Source: Clostridia bacterium (GTDB lineage: Bacteria > Bacillota_A > Clostridia > Christensenellales > Aristaeellaceae). From it: 34,810 nucleotides of DNA. Below the pieces are notes generated by a model. The model did no database searches. It worked only from the letters and a program-made list of their open reading frames with translations, and was not told the origin of the DNA. Position 1 is the first letter of the stretch, and the number at the start of each line of letters is the position of its first letter. The position numbers were made by a program, and so were the translations under genes. Location: positions 1 to 34,810 of the forward strand of contig JAFUPT010000090.1 of assembly GCA_017481065.1 (NCBI GenBank), in the 5' to 3' direction. Positions 15,958-22,732 of this stretch are shown piece after piece.

Positions 15958-15983
15958 AAAAACCCGCGTATGCGGGTTTTTTT
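15958..15983. terminator. Bidirectional terminator
   Basis: AAAAACCCGC (15958-15967) pairs with GCGGGTTTTT, with runs of A before and T after. It ends the plus-strand ABC operon and, read in reverse, the minus-strand FliB-like gene whose stop codon is at 15982. Confidence 0.92.
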
Positions 15984-16914
15984 ATGTATCCACTTCATCG
16001 AGGACTGCCTGCAGGTTTTCATCCGAGTATTCAATTTCCGATGAATACTGGCGGCAGAGCTCGGCGAGGGCGGGGATGCTGTGCTCCGCCTGCTGGGCGA
16101 ACATGGTCCGCAGCAGCCGCCACATGAGCGCGGCGTAGGCAATGCGCCCGGCGAGGTCGCCGTCCTCCATCGTGCCCGGCAGGTGGCGGTAGAGCAGGTA
16201 GACCAGCAGCTGCTCAAAGGGCTTTTCCCACTGCTCCGGATCGCGCAGCAGAGGCGCTTCGGGAGCCGATTCAAGCGCCCGGAGACGCTCCGTCCAGTCT
16301 GCGTCCAGCCGCTCCAAACCGAGCAGGAAGGCTGCCCAGCGGCGGAAATCCGGCGCTTCCGGGGGAAGCTGTGCCCAGTACAGCATTTGCTGCACGCGCG
16401 CTTCTACGGGCAGGCTCCTGTTCTGGGCAATGGAGATCAGCTCCTGCCGGATGGCGAGCAGGTCGGTCTCCTCGTCGGTGAGCTGCTCATCATCGTCGTC
16501 CTCATCGGTGAGCACCAGCCGCACCGCTTCCTCCTGGCGCAGGATCAGCCGCGCGGCCTCCTCGCAGCACATGCCGAGGCCGATTTCCTCCCGGTCTGAA
16601 AAGAAATTGCGAAAGCGCGGGTGGTCGGCGCAGATCTGGCACAGGCAATTTCCGCCCAGCTCCAGGATCAGGTCGCAGAGGCCATCCGCATTCAAAAAGG
16701 GGCAGCACTCATCCGCAGTCAGGCGGAAGTGGGGTGCATCGCCGCCTTCATCGATGTTTTCCTTGAGCCGCCTGCCGGCATCGCCGGGAATGCTGCGGTA
16801 ATATTCCAGGGTTTCGGGGTCGATATCGATCTCCCATCCCTTGCAGCAGCTGTGCCGGCATTCGCCCGCAATGCAGGAAAAATCCCGGAAGTAATCCGGG
16901 GCGATCCACTTCAT
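15982..16914 (-). CDS. FliB-like cysteine-cluster protein (flagellin lysine-N-methylase family)
   Basis: A 310-aa protein starting at 16914, with AGAGG upstream and five bases after the thioesterase stop. The N-terminus matches the family pattern: YFRDFSCIAGECRHSCCKGWEIDID gives Cys14, Cys19, Cys23 and Cys24, followed by Cys70-Cys71, Cys80, Cys90, Cys92, Cys95 and Cys116-Cys117, suited to one or more metal or Fe-S clusters. Family members are annotated as flagellin lysine methylases, but no flagellar gene occurs here. The protein is also shorter than I recall for FliB. The methylation target, if any, is unknown. Confidence 0.75.
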   Translation of the reverse strand: MKWIAPDYFRDFSCIAGECRHSCCKGWEIDIDPETLEYYRSIPGDAGRRLKENIDEGGDAPHFRLTADECCPFLNADGLCDLILELGGNCLCQICADHPRFRNFFSDREEIGLGMCCEEAARLILRQEEAVRLVLTDEDDDDEQLTDEETDLLAIRQELISIAQNRSLPVEARVQQMLYWAQLPPEAPDFRRWAAFLLGLERLDADWTERLRALESAPEAPLLRDPEQWEKPFEQLLVYLLYRHLPGTMEDGDLAGRIAYAALMWRLLRTMFAQQAEHSIPALAELCRQYSSEIEYSDENLQAVLDEVDT

Positions 16915-16919
16915 CTTGC

Positions 16920-17372
16920 TTACCTCTTGCGCCGCGCCTCGGCGGCGTCCCATTCCCTGCGCTGCTGATCATTTTCCAGCAGCAGGCCGGGCACCTCGGC
17001 GGGCCTTTCATTTTCATCCAGTGCAACCATGGTGAAGTGGGCGCGGTTGATCATCTTGCGTTCGCCGGAGAGCTCCTCCACATAGACATGTACGCAGATA
17101 TCCATGCTGGTGCGGCCCACATAGCACACATGGGCGGTGAGCACCAGCGTATCGTTTGCGCGGGCGGGCGCGCGGAATTCCAGGGCGTCTACGCGCACGG
17201 TGGTCACGTTCTTTTCCGCATGCCTGCGGGCGGTTACGGCCGCCACGATATCCATCCAGCTCATCAGCTTGCCGCCGAAGAGGCGGTTGTATCCGTTCAG
17301 GTTTGCCTGGGTCAGCAGCTGCACCTGCGTGGTGTAGGAATCCTGAACCCGTTTCATCATTCTTTCAGCCAT
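16920..17372 (-). CDS. Hot-dog fold acyl-CoA thioesterase (YciA/BACH-like)
   Basis: A 150-aa cytosolic thioesterase that hydrolyses acyl-CoA to free acid and CoA. The family block is clear: NRLFGGKLMSWMD (the catalytic Asp near residue 40), then RVDALEFRAPARANDTLVL and VGRTSMDICVHVYVE. The start is set at 17372, where GAGGAA lies just upstream; an ATG at 17432 is within the promoter. The gene has its own promoter (17404-17432) and is cotranscribed with the FliB-like gene downstream. It probably has a housekeeping role in CoA recycling. Confidence 0.88.
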   Translation of the reverse strand: MAERMMKRVQDSYTTQVQLLTQANLNGYNRLFGGKLMSWMDIVAAVTARRHAEKNVTTVRVDALEFRAPARANDTLVLTAHVCYVGRTSMDICVHVYVEELSGERKMINRAHFTMVALDENERPAEVPGLLLENDQQRREWDAAEARRKR

Positions 17373-17403
17373 AGCTTCCTCTTTGTGAATTGGTTTTGAA
17401 TGC

Positions 17404-17432
17404 AGTATAGCATGATTCATGCCGGGTTTCAA
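17404..17432 (-). promoter_or_regulatory. Predicted promoter of the thioesterase/FliB-like operon
   Basis: On the minus strand, -35 TTGAAA (17427-17432), a 17-bp spacer and -10 TATACT (17404-17409), with TGC just before the -10 (extended -10). Confidence 0.7.
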
Positions 17433-17436
17433 GGGG

Positions 17437-17486
17437 AAATAAAGCAGCGCAGTTTATTGGCAAATAAAGCGGTGCGGTTTATTGAC
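17437..17486. repeat. Tandem 25-bp palindromic repeats, candidate operators
   Basis: Two adjacent 25-base units (17437-17461 and 17462-17486) differ at four positions. Each has AATAAA and TTTATT half-sites flanking a GC-rich core. The second unit overlaps the -35 box of the ROK promoter, and the first lies next to the -35 of the divergent thioesterase promoter. Confidence 0.7.
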
Positions 17487-17510
17487 GAATGTTAATTCTT
17501 GATGTACAAT
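17482..17510 (+). promoter_or_regulatory. Predicted promoter of the ROK-deoC operon
   Basis: -35 TTGACG (17482-17487), a 17-bp spacer and -10 TACAAT (17505-17510). The leader to the ATG at 17544 is short and carries AGGAGG. Confidence 0.75.
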
Positions 17511-17543
17511 AATATATGGATATTATCTGATAGGAGGTATGGC

Positions 17544-18476
17544 ATGGGCAAGCTCTATGGCGCGGTGGAAATCGGCGGCACGAAGCAGCAGCTGGCCATC
17601 TGCGATGACAGGGGCGCAATTCTGGAGCACATGTGCGGCAAATTCCCGCTGCCGAACGGCGCGATCGATGTGCTGAACTGGATCGAGGCGAACTTGCCGG
17701 GGCTCCTGTCCAAATACACGGTAGATACCATCGGCGTGGGCTACGGCGGGATACTGGAGAGCGCCACCGGGCGCGTGCTCCTCTCCGTACAGGTGCCCGG
17801 CTGGCAGGATTTCATGCTGAAGGATTGGTTTGAGCAGAAATTCGGCATTCCTACCGTCGTGGTGAACGATACCGTCTGCGGCGGCTATGCGGAGTATTGC
17901 CTCGGCAGCGGCAGGGGATATAAGAGCTTTTACTACACCAACATCGGCACCGGTATCGGCGGCGCGATGTTCTTCGATGGCAAAACCTACGATGGCGTGG
18001 GTTACGGCGGCGTATACATGGGCAACACCTATGTGCAGGATCCGCTGGGCGCGCCCGGCGCGGTATGCAAGCTGGAGAATTTCTGCAGCGGCGTGGCCAT
18101 TGAGCGGCGTTTGCGCACGCCCGGCAGGGCGCCGCAGGATTCCATGCTCTACGGCAGTGGGCTGAGCTGCTACGATCTCAAGACTGCGGCGGATGCGGGC
18201 GACGCCTTTGCCCTCTCGGAGCTTGAGCTCTTTGCCGGCGTGTACGGCGTGACCCTCGCAAATTTCATCACCCTCTTTTCGCCCCAGCGCGTGGCCATCG
18301 GCGGCGGCGTGGCGAACCTCGGTGAGGTGCTGATGGAGCCCATCCGCAGGCATACGGAGAAGTATGTGTTTGAATCGGCCAAGGGCTGCTACGACATTGT
18401 GCAGTGCCAGCTGATGGATGAAAATGTGCTCATTGGCGCGGCGCTCTATGCCCGCGATGGATTTAAAACGATCTAA
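17544..18476 (+). CDS. ROK family sugar kinase-like protein
   Basis: A 310-aa protein of the ROK (repressor, ORF, kinase) family without a DNA-binding domain, so a kinase-type member. The phosphate-1 motif AVEIGGTKQQLAI is at the N-terminus, the putative catalytic Asp is in VVNDTVCGGYAE, and a second phosphate motif is in NIGTGIGGAMFFDG. The usual zinc-binding CxCGxxGCxE stretch is absent; that region reads VCKLENFCSG. Start 17544 has AGGAGG upstream; an ATG at 17499 lies inside the promoter. It forms an operon with deoC, suggesting phosphorylation of a sugar that feeds a pentose or deoxyribose phosphate pathway (inference). Confidence 0.85.
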   Translation: MGKLYGAVEIGGTKQQLAICDDRGAILEHMCGKFPLPNGAIDVLNWIEANLPGLLSKYTVDTIGVGYGGILESATGRVLLSVQVPGWQDFMLKDWFEQKFGIPTVVVNDTVCGGYAEYCLGSGRGYKSFYYTNIGTGIGGAMFFDGKTYDGVGYGGVYMGNTYVQDPLGAPGAVCKLENFCSGVAIERRLRTPGRAPQDSMLYGSGLSCYDLKTAADAGDAFALSELELFAGVYGVTLANFITLFSPQRVAIGGGVANLGEVLMEPIRRHTEKYVFESAKGCYDIVQCQLMDENVLIGAALYARDGFKTI

Positions 18477-18501
18477 TATGAAATGAGAAAGGAAGATACA
18501 T

Positions 18502-19248
18502 ATGAGCTTTTCCCACGAACTTTTCCCCACCCTCTCCGAAAAGGGCTATGATGAGAAATTTGCCGCGTTCTGCGATCATACCGTGCTGCGTGCCTACACG
18601 CCCAGCAGCGTAGTGAAGGAATTCTGCGCGGAAGCCAAGAAGTACGGCGCGAAGGCCGTGTGCGTCAACCCCGTCCATGTGGCCCTCGTCGCCAAGGAGC
18701 TGGAAGGCTCCGGCATCGGCACCGCCACCGTGATCGGCTTCCCTCTCGGTGCGAACAAGCCCTGCGTGAAGGCCTTTGAGGCCGCTGAGGCCGTGAAGGA
18801 CGGCGCAGTTGAGGTGGACATGGTGATCAACATTGGCGCGCTCCGCGAGGGCGATTATGCGCTGGTGCTCGAAGACATCAAGGGCGTTGTGGCCGCAGCA
18901 GCGGGCAAGGCAAAGGTCAAGGTCATCATCGAAACCTGCTACCTGACCGACGAACAGAAGAAGAAGGCCTGCGAGCTCGTAATCGAAGGCGGCGCGGACT
19001 TCGTAAAGACCTCCACCGGTATGGGCACCGGCGGCGCAACCGTGCATGATATCGAGCTGCTGCGCGCTGTGGCCGGCGATAAGATCCAGGTGAAGGCCTC
19101 CGGCGGCGTGGATACCCGCGAGACCGCCTACGCCATGATCAAGGCCGGCGCGGACCGCCTCGGCGTGAGCAAGGTTCCCCAGATTGTCAACGACGATGCA
19201 ACCCTTTATTCCGCTTCCAAGGGCAACCAGCCGCCGAAGTTCGATTGA
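18502..19248 (+). CDS. deoC: Deoxyribose-phosphate aldolase
   Basis: A 248-aa class I aldolase that reversibly cleaves 2-deoxy-D-ribose 5-phosphate into glyceraldehyde 3-phosphate and acetaldehyde, in nucleoside catabolism. The active-site residues are visible: Asp106 (EVDMVIN), Schiff-base Lys169 (DFVKTSTG) and Lys198 (VKASGG). The start at 18502 has AAAGGAAG upstream and follows the ROK gene by 25 bases. No nucleoside phosphorylase or deoxyribokinase is visible unless the ROK protein plays that part. Followed by the hairpin array at 19267-19496. Confidence 0.95.
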   Translation: MSFSHELFPTLSEKGYDEKFAAFCDHTVLRAYTPSSVVKEFCAEAKKYGAKAVCVNPVHVALVAKELEGSGIGTATVIGFPLGANKPCVKAFEAAEAVKDGAVEVDMVINIGALREGDYALVLEDIKGVVAAAAGKAKVKVIIETCYLTDEQKKKACELVIEGGADFVKTSTGMGTGGATVHDIELLRAVAGDKIQVKASGGVDTRETAYAMIKAGADRLGVSKVPQIVNDDATLYSASKGNQPPKFD

Positions 19249-19266
19249 GGGAGGAGAAGGGGAACG

Positions 19267-19496
19267 TTGGGGGCTGCCAGCCCCCAAACCCCTGGCCAAA
19301 GGGAATGATTCCCTTTGGAAACCCCACATAGCGGCGCAATGCGCCGCAGGATAAAAAACAGGAGCCTAGCTGCCATAGATTCAAGCAGTAGGCTCCTGTT
19401 ATTCTGTTTCTTCAGGATGCGCAATGCGCATCCTTGCAGAGGGGTCCAGGGGAAATCATTTCCCCTGGCGGGATTCCAAGGGGCAGAGCCCCTTGG
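19267..19496. repeat. Array of seven hairpins: two mirror-image three-hairpin modules around a terminator
   Basis: Perfect inverted repeats occur at 19267-19287, 19296-19318 and 19331-19347, then the central terminator 19357-19400, then 19414-19434, 19425-centred within it, 19446-19468 and 19476-19496. Read outside-in, both sides have the same order: a GGGGCT/AGCCCC hairpin, a GGGAAT/ATTCCC-type hairpin with 11-bp arms, and a GCGCAATGCGC-type hairpin, joined by ACCCC-rich linkers. The right side is an inverted copy of the left with many base changes that keep the pairing. It looks like a REP/BIME-like intergenic element. No gene is present in the stretch 19249-19506. Confidence 0.85.
19357..19400. 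terminator. Bidirectional terminator between deoC and the ATP-grasp gene
   Basis: AACAGGAGCCTA (19357-19368) pairs with TAGGCTCCTGTT (19389-19400), and CTGC/GCAG extends the stem inward. Read on the minus strand it is followed by a T6 run, which suits the ATP-grasp operon best. Confidence 0.85.
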
Positions 19497-19506
19497 CGTT
19501 ACCCTG

Positions 19507-20703
19507 TCAGTCCCAGCATTCGCAGAGCTCGCGGAAGTACTGGTACATTTCATCTTCGGTTTCGAAATTGCACATGTACATTTCGTTGGCCATTGCGCCG
19601 GAGAGGGCGTCCGGGATGCGGCCCTGCATCTTCATGTTTGCGCCGTACTTGGCCATGATGGCGCTGTGGTCCATCTTGAAGTTCTTGCCGTCGCGGCGGC
19701 CTACGAAGGCACAGTAGTGGTGCGGGCGGTCCATGGGAACGGTGGTCTTATCGAAGGCAACCATGTCGGCCCAGATCTTGTATACATCCACTTCGTTGGC
19801 GAAGTTGTACATATCCGGGGAATAGCCGCCGGAGGGGCGCATGTTTACTTCCAGGCCGATGATGTCGTCCTTCTTGCCCAGGCCCTCCTGGTCGGCGCGC
19901 AGGCGGAAGAACTCCAGGTGCACGAAGCGGCTCTTCACTTCAAAGGCCTTCACGGTGCGGCGGCCGAGGTCGCGCATGTTCTCAGGCAGGTTCTTGACCA
20001 TGTAGTAGATGGAATTATCCGCATCGTTAACAACATCCATCAGGGAGCCGAGGGTCACATTGCCGGTTTCGAAGATGGGCTCGCCCTTGGAATCGATGAT
20101 GGCGTCGAAGGTGCATACCTCGCCATTTACGAATTCTTCCATGATGTAGATGTTATCATCCTTGGTGGCGAAGAAATAATCGAAATCTTCGTCGCTGCGG
20201 AGCTTATAGGTGTTGTTTGCGCCAACGCCGTTGTCGGGCTTCACGACGACCGGGTAGCCCACCGTGTGGGCGAAATCTTTGGCGGCCTGGTATTCATATA
20301 CCAGGTGGTAGCGGGCGGTCTTGATGCCAGCCTTGTCGTAATAGGCCTTCATGGCGGACTTGTGCTTGATCTTGGTCATATCCTCGGTCTTGGGGCCGGT
20401 GGTGATGTTGAAGGCGGTGCGCAGGGCGGCGTCGCGCTCGAGCCAGAATTCATTGTTGGACTCCAGCCAGTCGATCTTGCCATACTTGAAGGTGAAGAAC
20501 GCCACAGCGCGGAACACCTCGTCATAGTTGGCCAGGTCGGAAACCTTGTAGTATTCGTCCATGCTGTCCCGCAGCTCCGGGCGGAGGTTGTCGTAGGGGC
20601 AGTCGCCGATGCCCAGCACCCGCAGGCCGTTCTTCTTCAGCTCTGCGCAGAAGCGCCAGTAGTTATCCGGGAAGTTGGGGGACAGGAAGATGAAATTCTG
20701 CAT
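19507..20703 (-). CDS. ATP-grasp domain protein (carboxylate-amine ligase-like)
   Basis: A 398-aa cytosolic protein with a complete ATP-grasp core. The N-terminal part (about 1-105) is a Rossmann-like pre-ATP-grasp domain. ATP-binding Lys155 lies in VVVKPDNGVGA and the adenine-hinge acids in MEEFVNG (189-190). The Mg-binding residues are Glu264 and Glu285/Asn287 (GLEVNMRPSGG). The fold resembles carbamoyl-phosphate synthase or biotin carboxylase modules, but the rest of those enzymes is absent, so a ligase acting on a small acid is more likely. Start at 20703 with GGAG upstream is preferred to 20721. It is third in an operon with two esterases. The substrate is unknown. Confidence 0.85.
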   Translation of the reverse strand: MQNFIFLSPNFPDNYWRFCAELKKNGLRVLGIGDCPYDNLRPELRDSMDEYYKVSDLANYDEVFRAVAFFTFKYGKIDWLESNNEFWLERDAALRTAFNITTGPKTEDMTKIKHKSAMKAYYDKAGIKTARYHLVYEYQAAKDFAHTVGYPVVVKPDNGVGANNTYKLRSDEDFDYFFATKDDNIYIMEEFVNGEVCTFDAIIDSKGEPIFETGNVTLGSLMDVVNDADNSIYYMVKNLPENMRDLGRRTVKAFEVKSRFVHLEFFRLRADQEGLGKKDDIIGLEVNMRPSGGYSPDMYNFANEVDVYKIWADMVAFDKTTVPMDRPHHYCAFVGRRDGKNFKMDHSAIMAKYGANMKMQGRIPDALSGAMANEMYMCNFETEDEMYQYFRELCECWD

Positions 20704-20745
20704 CTGTATACACTCCTTCAATGAATTGGCTTTTGTGGGTTGGCT

Positions 20746-21486
20746 TTAGTACAGGAACTGGGGAACATAGTGGTCGCACTGGCGATACCACCAATCCCAA
20801 TCGTGGTTTACATCATAGCCCCAGAAATCCACCTGTGCATGGATGCCCTTCTCCTGGCACACGCGGCTGAGCCAGCCGGTGGAGGCCTTCAATTCGTCCT
20901 CCCATGCGCCCTGGCCCACGCAGAACACCATCTTGCGCTCGTTGTACATGTTGATGTAGTAGTGGTCAGAGGGCATGTTCTGCAGGAACAGGTTGGGGGA
21001 ATTGTTGTAAAGGGTTTCATCCATGTAGTCCGGGAAGAAGGAGCCGGGATCATACAGGCCGGAGAGGGCCAGCACGGAGCCGAACAGGTCCGGACGGCGG
21101 AAGAACAGGTTGCCTGCATGGGTTGCGCCCATGGAGCAGCCAAAGGTCATGATCGGCTGGTTGCTGCCGTGCAGGTACCAGATGTAGGGCACCAGCTCAT
21201 CCACGATGTAGTGATACCATCTCTCATGCAGCTGCACGCGCCAAGCGCAGTCGCCGCCCTTGTTGGCATAGGTTTCGCCATCGATGGTATCGCAGGAATA
21301 CACCGTGCACAGGCCCGCATCGATCCACTTGGCCCAGGTATCGATCATCTTGAAGGCTTCAAAATCCCAGAATCTGCCGGCCTGGCAGGGGATGAACAGC
21401 ACGGGCTTGCCGCTGTTGCCGTAAACCTTGAATTCCATGTCGCGCTGCAGGCTGTTGCTGAAATGCTTGTAGTAACGAATTTCCAT
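20746..21486 (-). CDS. Alpha/beta-hydrolase esterase-like protein (second of operon)
   Basis: A 246-aa alpha/beta-hydrolase of the putative-esterase type. The nucleophile elbow is GCSMGA (Ser118). A candidate catalytic Asp lies near residue 197 (WEDELK), and the His is His228 in YDVNHDWDWW. The aromatic-rich C-terminus (DWWYRQCDHYVPQFLY) is distinctive. There is no signal peptide, so it acts in the cytosol. Start 21486 has GGAG nine bases upstream. It lies between the first esterase (50-base gap) and the ATP-grasp gene (42-base gap). It may hydrolyse or transfer an acyl group on the ATP-grasp product (inference). Confidence 0.8.
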   Translation of the reverse strand: MEIRYYKHFSNSLQRDMEFKVYGNSGKPVLFIPCQAGRFWDFEAFKMIDTWAKWIDAGLCTVYSCDTIDGETYANKGGDCAWRVQLHERWYHYIVDELVPYIWYLHGSNQPIMTFGCSMGATHAGNLFFRRPDLFGSVLALSGLYDPGSFFPDYMDETLYNNSPNLFLQNMPSDHYYINMYNERKMVFCVGQGAWEDELKASTGWLSRVCQEKGIHAQVDFWGYDVNHDWDWWYRQCDHYVPQFLY

Positions 21487-21536
21487 GAAGACCAACTCCA
21501 GTTCATCAGTATCTATTTTTTATAAGTATAACCCGA

Positions 21537-22292
21537 TCAAAGGCCCAGGCAATCCATGAAGATGGGAATCTGCTGCTCCCAGCATGCCTCGCAGTGGGTG
21601 CCGCCGGGCACGATGCGGAAGGTGAGGTTCACCCGCTTGGTCAGCAGCATGTGGCATACGGAGATCAGCGCCTCGGCATTCGCCGCATGGTTGAACATTT
21701 CCTCGCTGCCGTAATCCATGTAAATGCAGGTATCATCTTTGATATCCGCGCGGGCGATCATGCGAACCACCTTTGAGGGGGAAACCCACAGGCTGGGGGA
21801 GAGGCAGGCCGCGCGCTGGAATACATCGTTGTAGTTGATGGCGGCGTAGAGGGACATCAGGCCGCCCATGGAGGAACCGGCGATGATGGTGTGCTCCCGG
21901 TCCGGCAGGGTGCGCAGGTTGGCGTCGATTTTGGGCTTTAATTCGTTCACCAGCCAGTCCATGTAGCTGCGCCCGCGGCCGCGAACCAGGCCCACGGTGG
22001 TGTTTTCAAAGGTCATCGGGGAATATTCAATCAATCTTCCGTTGCCCTCGTGGTTGCATTCGATGGCCACGATGATCAAATCCTTCCGGGTGAAGGACAT
22101 GTAGCTGGTCATGCCCCAGCTCTTTCCATAGGTTGCGTCGCTGTCGAAGAATACGTTGTGCCCGTCAAACATGTATAATACGGGGTAATGGCGGGTGGGA
22201 TTATCTTTGTAGGAGTCCGGCAAATAAATATAGCCCTTGCGTTTTTTGTTTCCGCTGAGCTGAGGGATGGTCAAGTCCCATTTGTAAACCAT
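21537..22292 (-). CDS. Alpha/beta-hydrolase esterase (esterase D/Fes-like, first of operon)
   Basis: A 251-aa putative esterase of the PF00756 type. N-terminal strands RKGYIYLPDSY and YPVLYMFDGHNVF are typical, the nucleophile elbow is AGSSMGG (Ser141), and the catalytic His lies in GGTHCEACWE near the C-terminus. No signal peptide. I prefer the start at 22292 because the AAAGGA ribosome site directly abuts the alternative ATG at 22304, leaving no spacing; 22304 remains possible. First gene of a three-gene operon behind a near-consensus promoter. Relatives act on siderophore esters, S-formylglutathione or xylan acetyl groups. None of these can be assigned here. Confidence 0.83.
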   Translation of the reverse strand: MVYKWDLTIPQLSGNKKRKGYIYLPDSYKDNPTRHYPVLYMFDGHNVFFDSDATYGKSWGMTSYMSFTRKDLIIVAIECNHEGNGRLIEYSPMTFENTTVGLVRGRGRSYMDWLVNELKPKIDANLRTLPDREHTIIAGSSMGGLMSLYAAINYNDVFQRAACLSPSLWVSPSKVVRMIARADIKDDTCIYMDYGSEEMFNHAANAEALISVCHMLLTKRVNLTFRIVPGGTHCEACWEQQIPIFMDCLGL

Positions 22293-22329
22293 ACGGGTGC
22301 TCATCCTTTACGCTTTTTTTGCATTTACT

Positions 22330-22358
22330 AGTATAGAGGAAGAATGTTAAATTGTCAA
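22330..22358 (-). promoter_or_regulatory. Promoter of the esterase/ATP-grasp operon
   Basis: On the minus strand, consensus -35 TTGACA (22353-22358), a 17-bp spacer and -10 TATACT (22330-22335). Among the strongest predicted promoters in the window. Confidence 0.82.
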
Positions 22359-22387
22359 TTTTTATTCGTATTGTTATGAATAAAAAT
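22358..22387. repeat. 10-bp inverted repeat upstream of the esterase promoter
   Basis: ATTTTTATTC (22358-22367) and GAATAAAAAT (22378-22387) with a 10-base centre, abutting the -35 box. Possible regulator site. Confidence 0.45.
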
Positions 22388-22446
22388 ACTGGCAAGGCGG
22401 ATTCACGGCGGCTGGACCTGCGAAATGTACAGATGATTTTTGTATA

Positions 22447-22475
22447 TTGCGCGGTTGCACGAGCTTTGGTATAAT
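22447..22475 (+). promoter_or_regulatory. Predicted promoter of the carbonic anhydrase remnant and zinc-ribbon/cobI genes
   Basis: -35 TTGCGC (22447-22452), a 17-bp spacer, -10 TATAAT (22470-22475). The core elements are identical to those of the ABC operon promoter at 10044-10072. Confidence 0.65.
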
Positions 22476-22507
22476 GTGTGTATTCGTTGTAACAGGAAGA
22501 TAATACC

Positions 22508-22723
22508 ATGAAGAAATTCCTGCTGTTCCTTGTCGCTCTGTTTCCTCCCTTGGCGATGCTGCGAAGATTGCGGATGCCTGTGGGATCGAAGTCCTGAACG
22601 TGCGCAGCAGTATGGCCGCATCAAGGAGAGCGAAATCATGCAGGGATTCTGGAAGTCGGGGAAGTGACTGTCGCAGGCGCGATTTTTAATATCGCCACCG
22701 GCGAAGGGGAATTCCCGGAGTGA
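22508..22723 (+). pseudogene. Decayed beta-carbonic anhydrase remnant with signal-peptide start
   Basis: A ribosome site AGGAAG precedes an ATG at 22508 that encodes a leader-like peptide (MKKFLLFLVALFPPLA) before running to a stop at 22595-22597. From 22552 a second frame reads GDAAKIADACGIEVLNVRSS. A third frame from 22617 reads RIKESEIMQGFWKSG, and the first frame again from 22658 reads EVTVAGAIFNIATGEGEFPE to a stop at 22721-22723. Joined, these resemble the C-terminus of a beta-carbonic anhydrase (NVRSS..IKESE..GEVTVAGAIFNIATG). At least two frameshifts and a large deletion of the catalytic part are implied. The family assignment is from memory of the C-terminal pattern. Confidence 0.5.
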
Positions 22724-22732
22724 GGTAAGGCT

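Noticed and set aside
17437..17486. Tandem repeats as the beginning of a CRISPR array
   Set aside because: Only two units, directly adjacent with no spacer, overlapping a promoter; no cas gene is present.
19267..19496. Hairpin array as an integron attC or phage attachment site
   Set aside because: No integrase, no cassette structure and no attC core sites; the mirror-image layout fits a REP-like element better.
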